Counted from the stretch's first letter, positions 38,598 through 49,587 are shown. The stretch: 64,000 bases of DNA from Malus domestica (GCF_042453785.1 NC_091674.1:30329501-30393500); one strand, 5' to 3'. Numbers and translations are program-made. Notes: generated by a model from the sequence alone, not told the origin.

Positions 38598-39395
38598 TGT
38601 CGCTCTCCGACTTATCACCTCACTGAAATTTTTGTTCAATTTACGTTTTTCAAGTGAGGTTTATCGGTGAATCTTCCATTCACAATTTGGAATTTTCCGG
38701 GAAAATCATTTTCTCGGGAAAATTCTTTAGGGTTTTAAAAATTTGCGCAGACGAGAAAGCCGTTGAAGCCCAAAGAGAGAGAGAGAGAGAGAGACAGAGA
38801 GCGTGTAGAAGCAAACGCCAATTTAACTTTTTTATTTTTATTTTTTTATTTCTGCTTTTAATTGGAGTGGTTCACTTTTTAATTTTGAAGATTATTTGGG
38901 GGTGTTTTAGACTTTTGACTCGCTCTATATTACAATTTGGTCTTGGGCCGAGGGAAGCCCACGATTATATCCAAACCTTTTCGGGTCACTGATATGTAAC
39001 CCTTTAGACCCGACTACCCGCTCGACGTGCCCGTATGTGCGTAAGTGATGATGTCATGATGGAGTGGTTGATACCTTTATATTGGTCTCGCTAACCATTT
39101 TTTTTGTTTGGTCAACTTAGGGGTGCTCACTCCTTGTAGCTTTAATATATGTTAATATATGTTAGGTAATGTTGTAGACACATCTAGTTTTTTATTTTTA
39201 AAACGTCTTTTTAATTTTTGATCGTTGGATTGAATAAATTAAAGAAGATCAATGACTAAAATTAACAAATATTTAGAAAGTAAAAGTGAGTTGTGAACAA
39301 TACGTTGCAATCTTTTATTATGTTTCACGTGTAAATGAATAATATGTTGATAAACGATAATATCCAATCGATATTTTGACAAAAAAAAAAATTGA
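38598..39395. other. CDKD leader and spacer to the GST genes
   Basis: A GA run (38778-38801) sits in the CDKD 5' leader, about 180-200 bases upstream of its ATG. Around 39113-39310 is AT-rich text (TTTTTAATTTTTGATCGTTG and AAGATCAATGAC) that resembles the inner part of the hAT MITE at 6651-6798, but ends are not definable. No gene. Confidence 0.35.
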
Positions 39396-39594
39396 GGGAA
39401 AATGATTTTCTCCGGATTCTTTCCACCAAATCCACCAAGTTCGGAGATCCAAACCGTTGAAATTTGATCTAACTGCTACAGTTATTATAACTTTTAAAGA
39501 AACTCCATGTTTGCAGTTGTTTGATCAAATTTCAAAAGTCTGGATTCCAGGACTTGGTAGATTTGGTGGCAGGATAAGGAGATGATTCCTTTCC
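39396..39594. mobile_element. MITE in the promoter of the first GST gene
   Basis: GGGAAAATGATTTTCTCCGG at the left and, in complement, GGAAAGGAATCATCTCCTTA at the right are imperfect inverted repeats. Pairing continues inward through CACCAAATCCACCAAG / CTTGGTAGATTTGGTG and GAAATTTGATC / GATCAAATTTC, giving arms of about 80 bp. The flanking duplication is unclear. The right end lies 178 bases upstream of the GST start codon, so the element forms part of the proximal promoter. Confidence 0.65.
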
Positions 39595-39771
39595 AAGTGA
39601 TTACGAGTGTATTTACGTCTGCATGCACGTCTGAGTTTGATTTTTCTCTCTCCATTGTCAAAACAATAATATTATATGTGCACAAGAAGCTGACGAGTCG
39701 AAGAGTGTTTTCCTCTCCCTCTATAAAGAAAAGTTGCCAAGGCACAAATTTGAAAGCTGTGGAGGTAGAAA

Positions 39772-40640
39772 ATGGGGGTCGTGAAGCTGTTTGCAACAGA
39801 AGGAAGCGTTTTCTGTGCTAGGATTCAGTGGGCATTGAAGCTCAAGGGTGTGGAGTATGAGTTCATATTAGAAGATTTAGCAAACAAGAGTCCCCTGCTC
39901 CTCAAGTACAACCCCATCTACAAGAAGGTGCCGGTGCTCGTGCACGGTGAAAACGTCATCGTCGAGTCACTTGTGATCCTCGAGTACATCGAGGATACAT
40001 GGAAGGAGCACCCGTTGCTGCCTCGCGACCCATATGACCGAGCCACAGCTCGTTTTTGGGCTAAATTCAACGATGAAAAGGTACCCCTTTTGTGCAAAAC
40101 ATGTATGCAAGTGACACAACTATGCTTTTTGTGTGCGGCTAGTGAATTTAACACTCCGTTAACATATTCAGTTTTGAGTGCAGACGGCCTGTGTTTGATC
40201 CTATATGGTTGATTGAGAATCTCTTAAGCTTTCCCGGCTCGATACTAATTTTCTTGTACATGCTCATGTTCCAGCTTGTGCTTTCGGTGTGGACAGCTTG
40301 CACGGGAGAAGGCGAAGCGCAGGAGAAGGCGAAAGAATCTGCATTAGAATCACTAGCGCTTGTTGAGAAGCAGATCGAAGGGAAGAAGTTTTTCGGCGGC
40401 GAACAAATAGGGTATCTAGATTTGGTATTGGGATGGATACCTCACTGGATAAGTGCTATGGAAGAAGCTGGAGGCAACAAGGTACCTGAAGCAGAGATGT
40501 TTCCGTCTCTCCACCAATGGGGTCAGAATTTCATCCACACTCCACTCATTGAAGAATGCATTCCGGCTAAAGAAGCATTGGTCACCTACCTCCGATTTAT
40601 GATCGGTTACATGCGTTCCTTATCCGCCAACAAACCATGA
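39772..40640 (+). CDS. Glutathione S-transferase, tau class (copy 1)
   Basis: Two exons (39772-40080 and 40275-40640) give 224 residues, the normal tau-class size and the conserved single intron position after the DEK of WAKFNDEK. The N-terminal thioredoxin-like domain starts [20 protein letters not shown], with Ser12 in the place of the catalytic Ser. The glutathione site motifs KKVPVLVHG and ESLVILEYI are intact. The alpha-helical C-terminal domain carries [17 protein letters not shown]. Tau GSTs conjugate glutathione to herbicides, oxylipins and other electrophiles in the cytosol and are stress-induced. The gene is followed 1.2 kb downstream by a same-strand paralogue, so this is a tandem pair. 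The exact paralogue number cannot be told from sequence alone. Confidence 0.95.
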
Positions 40641-41058
40641 TTTCGCACTCCATCTCTTCACCTCCGAATCTGATTACTGTTTGATTGAGTCTTGTTGTCG
40701 TCTCTGTATTTGCTACAATAAATGAAATAACGAAGAGAAATTCAGTTAATTTTATCGCGTGACAGGACAACTATTATGTACTAAATCGAAACAGTCATTA
40801 CGTTGCAGCACCACATTGTATTGAAACAACTCCGAATTTCTGATGTGGAGGGAACAATTTAGATGATCTTCCAAACTCGCTGCTCGGTTCTAAGGCAAGT
40901 TTAATGAACCGCAGAGAGCAGGTACAAAATGCATATCATAGCAAAATTGCTATTCAAGAAGAAGCTGATAGTAATGCAAATTAGTACAAGAAGCTGTAAA
41001 CAACTAACCTTATATTGATTTGACAAAAAAAAAAAAAAACTAACCTTATATTGAAACT

Positions 41059-41550
41059 CATTGTTCTAAAAATCACCGCCTAGGTGCTAGGCGGCTGGCC
41101 ACTGCCCCGATTAATGTCTAGACGTTTGAAAATTAAGAAAGGGCACCTAGACTTGATGAGGCATCCGTGTAGCCCACCCAAACCTGCCTAGGCACCCGCT
41201 TAGGTTGCGACTCGCTTAGATAGAAAATAGATAACTTTCATTTTGTATTTTATTTTTTTCAATAAATTGTAAGAAACTTGCTAAATAGTTAAATGAACAC
41301 ACATTATATGCTTATTCCCTATGTTTTCATTATGTTTCAATACTTCATAATATATATGTCATTTTATTTTGTAGTTTATAATGAAAATATATATATTTTC
41401 AATATAAACAAACACTTATTTACACGAAATATAATAATTTACTTAAATCCGACTAGTCTGCCTAGGCACCTGCCTAGACCCCGCCTAGCCGTTTAGGCAC
41501 TAGACCTCAACTTACCGCCCGACTAGAACCTAGCATCTTTTAGAACCTTG
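41059..41550. mobile_element. Non-autonomous hAT element between the two GST genes
   Basis: The ends are CATTGTTCTAAAAATC and, in complement, CAAGGTTCTAAAAGAT. The candidate 8-bp flanks are TTGAAACT (41051-41058) and TCAAAACT (41551-41558), alike but not identical. Subterminal regions are rich in CTAGGCGG / CCTAGGC words at both ends. AATTTACTTAAATCCG near the right end (41447) also occurs at the right side of the decayed hAT at 27.6 kb, hinting at a shared family. No coding capacity. Confidence 0.7.
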
Positions 41551-41874
41551 TCAAAACTTAGCGTAATCGTGCGCGTGCGCTTAATTTTCTTCGACACGAA
41601 CCTCACATACATCACTACATTTCTAGAAGAGGGGATCAAATGGTCATGATGCAAGAAACAAATTCTATCCTTAGTTTGAAAGTTCAACACATCAGGTGAG
41701 ATTAAAGTTCATCCAAGACTAAACAATACTTTTGACTAATAAACAAGAGAGTTGACTGACTTGCAACTTTCTCTGCAAGAAATGTGACGCTTTGCGAAAT
41801 CCCGCCTCTATAAAGCTCAGGCCAATGCTTCAAGAGATTGAAAACTTTCGATTTCAGAATTCGCAGACTTCAAA

Positions 41875-42207
41875 ATGGGAGATGTTAAGGTGATCGGAGC
41901 CTCTCTGAGTCTTTTTTGCTGCAGAATTGAATGGGCGCTGAAGCACAAGGGGATAGCGTACGAGTACATTGAAGAAGATTTGAGAAACAAGAGTCACCTG
42001 CTCCTTCGGTATAATCCTGTCCATAAGAAAGTCCCCGTTCTTGTGCACGGCGAAAAACCAGTTGCAGAGTCCCTTGTCATCCTTGAGTACATAGATGAAA
42101 CATGGAGAGAGAACCCACTGTTGCCAGAAGATCCATTCGAAAAAGCAAAGGCGCGATTTTGGGCAAAGTATGTTGACGAGAAGGTAAACAACAACATTCA
42201 CACTGCA

Positions 42208-42247
<40 letters not shown>

Positions 42248-42667
42248 GAATGCTTGTACATGTAATTATACATACATGTATTGAAAAAAGAAGCTAATGA
42301 GCTTTTCAAACACTACGGAATGCAGTGTGTGATCAGTGCATGGACTGCTAGCCGTACAAAGGGGCATGAACAAGAGAAATCCTTGGAGGCAGCACGAGAA
42401 TCACTCGAAGTTCTGAACAAGCTCATCGAAGGCAAGAAATTCTTCGGAGGAGAAATCATTGGTTTCCTGGACTTAGTGGTGGGTACTTTACCTAACTGGC
42501 TCAAGTTCTTAGAAGAATCTGAAGGCATAAAGCTGTTTGACACGAAGGAGTTGCCATTTCTTCATGAATGGGCACAGAGATTCACTGAAATTCCAATAAT
42601 CAAAGGGAGTATTCCGACGGCAGAAGATCTAATCAATTACAACCGGGATCGCCAGAAAGCCGAATGA
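41875..42667 (+). CDS. Glutathione S-transferase, tau class (copy 2)
   Basis: Exons 41875-42183 and 42326-42667 join to 216 residues. The start [20 protein letters not shown] places Ser residues in the catalytic loop, and [19 protein letters not shown] and [17 protein letters not shown] match copy 1 closely. The intron is in the same position, and a CT/TA microsatellite (42208-42247) fills its start. The acceptor is TGCAG before CVISAWTAS. Family role as for copy 1: glutathione conjugation or peroxidase/ligand binding in stress. The active-site loop differs (ASLSLF versus EGSVFC), suggesting different substrate preference after duplication. No breaks are seen. Confidence 0.94.
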
Positions 42668-42827
42668 TGCCAAAGAAGAAACACCTAAAATAAAATGGTC
42701 CCAGATTCGGCTTAAAATAATGTAAACGAAGCATCACATAGCCTTGATATTTCCCGATATAGGTATGTGTATGTATAATATGATCCGTAAAACTGAATCC
42801 AACATCTGTATTTGACTGAAATAGAAA

Positions 42828-44107
42828 TTAAGTTATAACACGGCGACAACGGCACCAGAAAGCAGTCCCCCCACTTTTGCCTCGGCCAACTGCTAGTTCC
42901 TCATCAATGTAAAACCATATAAAGAATGGATCCTTCGTGCTAGGCTCTCTGTCGTCTTTCTGGCCTAGACCGATCTCTAGGGTTTTCAAAGGTCCAATTT
43001 TTATCCGGATGGACTCAAAGATGAAGGCTAGTATTCTCTTCTTCCAGGAAAATCTTCCTTCAAATGTTAAGCATCCAAATGACCCAAAATACACTCCGTT
43101 CTCAATTCTCTTTCCCTGATAACCCCGACAGACATTTGTTAGTCTCAAAAGTTGAAATGCAACGAGGAAAATGCTACTCATGCCTACGTTTCGATAATTA
43201 TCAACGATGAGAGCTTCTAAGAGCTCCTATTTAGTTTTGAACAACAATAATATCCAGGCAACTTCAGCAAAGAAATGGCTCACTACAAAATTTAGGCACC
43301 AGTGATCGAAACACAGATAAAAAGACTTACAGCAGCATCAAATCGCTGAACTGCGGTAATAGGGAAGTAGCGACCGCCCTTCAATTCCTTCTGCAAATAC
43401 AACAAAAACCAAATAATGCTCTCATTTCTCAGATTAAAGGTGAAAAATTGAACATGGTTATGGAAAAGGTGAAAGCTTTATACTAACCTCAGCAGTAAAT
43501 ATGAGCATCCATGTTCTCCCCGGGGATTCTGTTCCGCCCAGCGTATTAAGAAACCCGGAAGGCTCGAGCTTTCCCTTCTCAATGACCGATAGAGCTGACA
43601 GGACCTTCTCCTTCGCAACCCGTCTTGTTTTAGCGGCATTCTTGAGCAATTTCACACTCTCCTCCACTTCCTTAACCAAACAATAACACCATAACTTAAT
43701 CAAATTATCAAAATATAACTTCTTTCACTAGTATGTGCTTCCCCAAGAAGTGCTTCTTCAATCAAGAAGCACTTCTTAAGTTTTTCTACTAGATGCAATC
43801 CATCAAAAACGATTTTAGCTAATTTTTCCAAAGGAAAAAACAATGAGAAAAAGCATACTTTGGTGGGCTGCGGCGGTTCCTGGACAAGCACAGGTGCGGC
43901 GGTGGCGCTTTGTTCGCCGCCGTCAACGGTTGCTCTGGTTCTAGTGGTGGGAAATTTGAGGATGGGATTGCGATGTGTGGGGTTGGATTGAGGTGGGCTT
44001 TGGAGGGGGAGATTTGAGGGTCTGAGAAATGATTGAGAAGAATTGAGAGGCATAATCAAGGAGGAGGAGACTGCTGTGACTGTGTGTGAGGCCATTGCTG
44101 CTGTCAT
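42828..44107 (-). CDS. Plastid-targeted protein with fibrillin/PAP-like domain
   Basis: Four exons (43859-44107, 43488-43670, 43331-43390, 42828-43115) give 259 residues, all in phase. The first ~65 residues are rich in Ser, Thr and Pro, lack acids and look like a chloroplast transit peptide. Then come a predicted helix (EVEESVKLLKNAAKTRRVAK), GRTWMLIFTAEK, and a beta-rich half ending FIWFYIDEELAVGRGKSGG. The last motif resembles the YLDEDLRIGRG signature of plastid-lipid-associated (fibrillin) proteins, which bind lipids at plastoglobules or thylakoids. From memory Arabidopsis At1g18060, a plastid protein near a CDKD gene, may be the orthologue, but I cannot confirm it. Its stop codon lies 161 bases from that of the converging GST gene. 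The gene model is secure; the family is less so. Confidence 0.82.
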
Positions 44108-45089
44108 TCTCTATGCGCCTGTGGGCTACCGTGCAACTCCTTCCTCTTTTGGGTCCTGCTAATCCATTCATTCACTTTTTATATTTTAAATCAATTATTT
44201 AAAATTAACAATTATATTCAAATTTTAAGAATGAAAAATTGTATGAATGACACGTACACACTTTCACTCTTGTGACTACGGTTAGGGATGTTTCTTTTTA
44301 GAGTAATACTAAAAAGATTAAATTTTAGAAACTAAATGTCATGAAAGTTGATAATTTGTTTATTACTTAAGCGTTGATAAATGTACTTATTTCTATTCGT
44401 GACACATTACTTACTTTACAAATTTAATCTCTCTAACATTACTCTTTTTTTTTATTTGTAAATGAAAAGTAATAAATTCAATTCTCGTAAAAACGAATTC
44501 GAATTAAATTCCAGTCCAATTTAAAACTTAATAAATCCCCTTTATATATTTTAAATAAAAATTAAATACATAATCTCAAAAGGTTGAATTGATGAGTCAC
44601 GTGGTTTTCTTTTCTTTAATAGGGGATTAGTCTGTGATTTCGTTGCAACAGTCCACCTTTTTGTAAGTTTGGAAGACTTATAGAGAGATTTCAACATTTT
44701 CTAACCATTATTCTGTGATTCACAAATACCAAGAATCGAATTTAAGACATGTTGTGTGAATTATGAATCTAAAAGTAGTCCCCAGCTGAACCACCGTGAT
44801 GGTCGATAAGCCACGTGGTTAAATTCAACGAAATTGTGGACGCATATTGTTAAAAAAGTAAAACGAACACCAAAATTCCAGGTAAGGAGTGACGTTAAAA
44901 ATCCACATACTTCTCACTTTCACTCTCTCACACTCTGTTACTCTGCCTCTCCGTTTCTTCCGCGTCCTCCGCCCAACCACACCACCACAGGTGGCGATCA
45001 CCCAATGAGCGACGCTCCTGCCAACTGACCCTTCACAAAAACAAAAGAAAACAACCTTCATTTCGGATCAAAATTACCAAAACACCATA
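44108..45089. other. Spacer; promoter of the plastid gene and retained leader of the ATP synthase relic
   Basis: 44160-44800 is AT-rich. A degenerate SINE-like word CAATTCTCGTAAAAACGAATT (read in two parts, near 44480-44500) echoes the piece at 3330-3405. 44890-45089 is CT/CA-rich and looks like an original 5' leader upstream of the ATP synthase relic. No gene is seen. Confidence 0.3.
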
Positions 45090-45545
45090 ATGTCCTCCTC
45101 CCGCAAGCTCCTTTCCACTCTCCTCCGCACCTCTCTCTGCCGCACTGCCTCCGCCACTAGACCCACAGCCCCCATATCCCCCCTCACGCGGCCCGCGGGG
45201 TACCTCATTTTGCGCGCCGCCTACTACTCGACGTCACCAGCCGCAGCAGCCACCGCGCCTCCTACGCCTGCTATGCCGTAGGTGAGTGGAAAAATCACAG
45301 ATGATTTCACCGGAAAGGACGCCGTAGGCAAGGTCTGCCAGGTGATCGGAGCCGTCGTCGATGTTAGGTTCGACGAGGGGTTGCTGCCGATCATCAGGGC
45401 TCTCGAGGACCTGGATAACTCGATCCGATTGGTGCTCGAGGTGGCTCAGCACCTTGGTGAGAACATGGTGAGAACCATTGCCATGGATGGAATCGAAGGG
45501 CTCGTTAGATGTCAGAGGGTCCTTAACACGGGCTCTCCCATCACT
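45090..45545 (+). pseudogene. Mitochondrial ATP synthase beta subunit, exon-1 relic
   Basis: The frame opens MSSSRKLLSTLLRTSLCRTA, an Arg/Ser-rich mitochondrial presequence like those of plant F1-beta. After a TAG at 45279 it continues [59 protein letters not shown] and [10 protein letters not shown], the beta-barrel domain of F1-beta. Homology ends at 45545 exactly before GTAAGG, a good splice donor, and no later exon with the Walker A GGAGVGKT region follows. F1-beta is the catalytic subunit of mitochondrial ATP synthase. Here only the first exon and probably the leader were copied or kept, so this is a dead fragment of genomic (not cDNA) origin. Confidence 0.85.
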
Positions 45546-46329
45546 GTAAGGTCATCTTAAACTGAAGGGTCTAGAGGTCCAAATAGCCGAAAATAGTCCG
45601 AAAACCGTTTCCAACCGAAGGCTAGGCCAAAGGGCTCGTGGACTCCACAAAATCTGAAAGGGCCAAAAGGCCAACCGGCTGGTCCAATTCAGCCAGCCAG
45701 CTAGCTCCGGGCTGGGCCAGAAATTCTAGCATTCATGTCGGTTATATCCGACATGAATTCTAGGCCAAATTTCAAATGAAACGTCAAATTTCAAATCCAA
45801 AGGTTTTCTTCATCCTGTGTCGGTCCACAGCTTCAGCTGCTTCTAGGGTTTCTTTCTCGAAAGGCTGAAGGTCGATCCTTCATCCTCGGCTCTCAACAAA
45901 GTAGGTAGGTTACTACCTTTACTCATTAAGTTGGTTTGTATTCAGCTCTGAAATTCTGTTTGGCTAGTGAGAAAATTGTGGGAAAAGTACTTAATCACGA
46001 TCTTCCTTATTCAAACTACAAATTAAAATTCTTTCGGAGGAGCTTCAAATGTTCAAACGACAAACACGCTAGCAGATTTCTTTGATTCGAGAACGGAAGA
46101 GGATTCCACGAGTTTCTTGAGAAACAAGAAAATACCAAGGTCAATTAGTCACCAGCTTAAAATAACAAGACAAATACCTTAAGACTTGTTTGGGATCGCT
46201 TCTCTAAAAAGCACTTGCGCTCGTAAGTTAGAATACTTTTATAATAAGCATGTTAACATATTTATTACAAATCTAAGTACTTCCTAGAAAAGCACTTGGA
46301 AGTGCTTTTTGAAGCGCCTGATAGATGTT
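45546..46329. other. Spacer with a small perfect hairpin, no gene
   Basis: GGCC-rich text (45600-45720) with repeated GGCCA/TGGCC words contains a near-perfect stem around 45725-45765: ATTCTAGCATTCATGTCGG, loop TTATA, then CCGACATGAATTCTAG. The remainder includes short MITE-like words (AAGCACTT, near 46205-46320). No coding sequence is recognised. Confidence 0.4.
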
Positions 46330-47233
46330 TCTCTAAAAAACGGGAGTCAATTATATGAATTCTAAAACGCCACTAGGCTCGGTTTTGTATTAAGAACACT
46401 ATCGAAACTAACTCAAGAAAAAGCCTTACCTCTTGAGAACATAAGGAAAAAAAAAAAAAAAAGTTTAAGAAATCAAGCACAATCTCCGCCACGAGCTTTG
46501 AATTTTGCCGTCCGCGGCCGCTATGGTCAGGATCTGGAGGTGGCTCACAGTGGACTAGTTTCCATTTCAAACTTTGCAAGTCCAATTTTTTAAACAAAAT
46601 ACCAAACAGGCTCTGAATCACCCTTTAATTTTAGTAAGGAAACAACAATTTTAGACTGTTGGATTACAGCAGTCAGATCTTATTTAATGTGTAACAAGTT
46701 CTTATAAACTAGTAGAGCAACTCCAGCCTTGCTGGTTGCTCGGGCGTCAGGCGAGGAGAAAGGGCCCTCGGGCCGGTGGGAGCAAATCCAGCGGGGAAGG
46801 GCCCGAGTGAGGGTGGGAGGTCGAGCGAAGGGGGAGTGGGGAGTCGACGGGCCTGTGGCCCGAGGGTTTTGTAATTTTTTATTTTTTTTGTGTCAGAGAG
46901 AGAGAGAGAGATAGCTTTTGTAATTTTTTATTATTTAAACAAACATAAAAAACTATTATTTTTATTGCTTATTGCCAAGGGGGAGGGTTCCAAGGGTGGA
47001 GATGTAAATGACAATTACTGTTCATTAATGATAATTACTATTTATTTAAAGCAGTTACTGTTCAATAGGGTGGATTGAATAGTGGATTGCTAGGGGGGAG
47101 GGCTCAATGGGTGGAGTTGCTCGTATATAAAAACCTGGTAAGTAGAGTTGTTTGCATAGCTGTTGGGACCGTCTCCGCCTTTCATCGGATAGGCTTCGAC
47201 GGAGTTACTGGTTTCCTCCTCGGCTGCAGCCAT
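46330..47233 (-). pseudogene. SABATH methyltransferase relic: exon 1 plus part of intron 1
   Basis: 47135-47233 is an open exon 1, MAAAEEETSNSVEAYPMKGG to NNSTYQ with a good GT donor. It is 33 codons, the same as exon 1 of the intact gene at 49441-49539. The sequence downstream in the gene sense (46330-47134) parallels intron 1 of that gene, for example AAGTCCAATTTTTTAAACAA and ACCCTTTAATTTTAGTAAGG. No exon 2 or 3 exists beyond 46330. The intron copy is interrupted by a small transposon at 46715-47122. The TATA position present in the intact paralogue reads CTGTAAATG here, so the promoter also seems damaged. Confidence 0.8.
46715..47122. mobile_element. Small DNA transposon with GAGCAACTCC ends and 3-bp duplication
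   Basis: The element starts GAGCAACTCCAGCC and ends GGGTGGAGTTGCTC, flanked by GTA on both sides (46712-46714, 47123-47125). The paralogous intron near 49411 reads ACTAGTAAAGC without it, which confirms insertion. The interior is GC-rich at the left (46735-46860) and carries a short GA run. The 3-bp duplication is compatible with PIF/Harbinger or CACTA types. Non-coding. Confidence 0.78.
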
Positions 47234-47310
47234 CTCTCAATTTCTCTCTTTAGGAGTGTGAGGGGTTGTAAGTCATTTACAGTATCATGAGTAGGCCTGC
47301 TGACTGAAGG

Positions 47311-47311
<1 letters not shown>

Positions 47312-47366
<55 letters not shown>
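47312..47366. repeat. CT microsatellite
   Basis: An almost pure (CT)n run of about 55 bases upstream of the SABATH exon-1 relic; a matching shorter tract is at the same relative place in the relic at 52066-52080. Confidence 0.9.
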
Positions 47367-47371
<5 letters not shown>

Positions 47372-47586
47372 TTTCTTGGAGGAGGGGGATTTTATATTGG
47401 TATATTTGTATTGCAGTCAATCAGTACTAGTTGACACCAATCAAAGACAAAGTAAAATCAATTAAGAAATACTGTAGAAGTACAACCGAAAAAGACCAAG
47501 ATGTTGTACGTCATAGTGGCTGTATCCCAAATCAATAACACGCTTTCATGTGCGAAAGTAATGTATGTGAGATTACCTTATTTGAT

Positions 47587-47672
47587 TCAGTACGTTTTTG
47601 CTAAAGCATCTGTTTTGTTCGAAAACAGCTTCCAGTTCCTCCAGACACATGAAGTACATAGGGTTGTTAAAC
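47587..47672 (-). pseudogene. SABATH exon-3 fragment
   Basis: The minus strand reads YFMCLEELEAVFEQNRCFSKN, clearly related to YYMSPQELEAAVEKNGCFSAQ in the intact gene and YYMTPQELEAAVERNEYFS in the right-hand copy. Only this piece of the exon is preserved. It lies between the exon-1 relic at 47233 and exon 3 of the intact gene, marking a further lost copy. Confidence 0.75.
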
Positions 47673-47778
47673 GAAAAACACATAACAAGAATAATAAGGA
47701 ACTAGCTCGATCGATCGAGTAGGACAAGATCAAGTATGTGACACATGAAGTGATTATCAATTTTACACGTCACTCAAA

Positions 47779-49539
47779 TCAAATTTCCAGGCGTTTAAGC
47801 ACAACAAGAAAGTTAATCGCCTTCCCAGACTCAAAGATCGATGGTTGCTCTTCAAGTCTCTTGCGATACAAGTCATAGAGCTCGTCTAATATATTGTCTC
47901 CAAATTGTTGCTTCACGAGTCCCTCCGTGGCAGCTCTGACATGAGATGCAAATACCTGGCTATTTTTAGTAACAATGTCAAGTGCCGAGACACGAGGCAA
48001 GTTTTCAATTCTCTGTGCGCTAAAACAACCATTTTTCTCCACAGCAGCTTCGAGTTCTTGGGGAGACATGTAATACAGAGGTATATTAAAAGAATCTACT
48101 TTTTCTTCCTGAACTACTCCCTGCATAAAGGAAAAACACATAGCAGTCATTTCGTCTGATACTTTGCGTGTTCTATAATTAAACTTAGAGCAGGGGGTCA
48201 TTTTCTTACCTTCATAGCCAGGTCCATGAGGCAAGACCCGAGAAGTTGATGAGCCTGGTTTACCGAAGAAAGCGAATGAGGGGTACCATTCGGGCGTCCT
48301 GGAATGATGAGCACCATCAATCCTCCATTCGCAATCTCTTGTGCCCTGGCATGCAGGAAACATTCCATGTCCTCAGCATGTTGAGCTTCATAAGCCCTTA
48401 TGACTTCATCAGTGGAATTTGAATAAACGATTCGTCCTTTGTTCCACGCAGGGCTGTTTCTGTCCACTACCTCTTTCGGCACTCTAGAAAGCCATTGAAG
48501 GGCACAAGAAGAGTGAAAAAAGTGAATGGAAGCATTAGGAAATACACGAACGTAGAAAGAACCGGGTACGCCTGCAGCATAGTATCGCCTGCTCGTAGGG
48601 AGGGATTGGAAGAGCGTGTTAAAATCGTTTAGAGTGTGATCATTAAAGAAAACATGAAATTCCGGGATATGCGAATTCAAGCCTTGGCCTTGATACTTGA
48701 TTTCTACAGCTTCAAGTATGTTTTGAACCGCAATAAACGTATTTGGCCCGATAGAACAACCCAAATCTGCAATGCAAAAGGTGTTCGAAGAAGGTAACAT
48801 CTCGACGTCAAGATTTTCTGCAATTGCCCTGCTTATAAGTTGTTGGGCAGCATCCACTACTCCTCTCTGAACAAGGAAAGATTGTGCATGTTCTTTTGAT
48901 TAGTAGAGAAGATCCAACACCTTGAATTTCATTTGCTTACAGTAATAATTCTTGTTAGGTAGATTTATTCTGAAGAACACAACTAAAAACTACAGCAACA
49001 ACAAAGCTTTATTCCATTTATTCTACTAGGTGGGATCAGATGTATGAATCCTAGAACGCCTACACAAAGAACACAACTACAAACTAACTCAAGAAAAAGC
49101 CTCACTTCTTGAAAGCAGAAAAAAAAAGTGAGAATTTTTTAAGGTCCACAGTGTCAAGAGTTTTTAAGATCTCTCTGTCATATCCCAAACAAATTTGAGA
49201 AACCCCAAGAAATCGACGTCAATCTCCGCCACCAGCGCCTTTGGATTTCGCCGTCCAAACTTCACAAGTCCATTTTTTTTTTTTAACAAAATACCAAACA
49301 GCTCTAAATTACCCTTTAGTTTTAGTAAGGAAACAACAATTTTAGAGTTGGCAGTGATGGATTACAGCCGTCAGATCTTATTTAAATATGTAATAAATTA
49401 TTATAAACTAGTAAAGCTTAAGTTTTAAGCATATAAGAACCTGGTAAGCAGAGTTTTTAGCATAGCTGTTGGGGCCGTCTCCGCCTTTCATCGGATATGC
49501 TTCGGCGGACATACTGGTTTCCGCCTCAGCTGCAGCCAT
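47779..49539 (-). CDS. SABATH family S-adenosylmethionine-dependent carboxyl methyltransferase (intact copy)
   Basis: Exons 49441-49539, 48210-48866 and 47779-48120 join in phase to 365 residues, the family's usual length. NSYAKNSAYQ contains the Gln that contacts the substrate carboxylate in salicylate methyltransferase. FCIADLGCSIGPNTF is the SAM-binding motif I, VFFNDHTLNDFNTLF and GVPGSFYVRVFP are conserved, and HSSCALQWLSRVPKEV is the aromatic/substrate loop. SABATH enzymes methylate carboxyls of salicylate, benzoate, jasmonate, IAA, gibberellin, farnesoate or xanthosine N, making volatile esters or inactive hormones in the cytosol. The loop Gln where salicylate enzymes have Met, and AYEAQHAEDMECFLHARAQE, point to the At5g38780/farnesoate-like group, so the substrate is unknown. 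A TATA box and a G-box lie upstream. It is the only undamaged member of this cluster. Confidence 0.93.
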
Positions 49540-49580
49540 TTCTCAGTTTCTCTCTTTAGGAGTGTGAATAGTTGTAAGTC

Positions 49581-49587
49581 ATTTATA
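49581..49587 (-). promoter_or_regulatory. TATA box of the intact SABATH gene
   Basis: The minus strand reads CACTATAAATGACTT, about 42 bases upstream of the ATG at 49539. The same place in the relic copy reads ATACTGTAAATGACTT, so the box is kept only in the intact gene. Confidence 0.6.

Noticed and set aside
47135-49539. Exon 1 at 47135-47233 as an alternative first exon of the intact SABATH gene
   Set aside because: It lies downstream of that gene's stop codon on the same strand, so it cannot be spliced in cis to exons 2 and 3.
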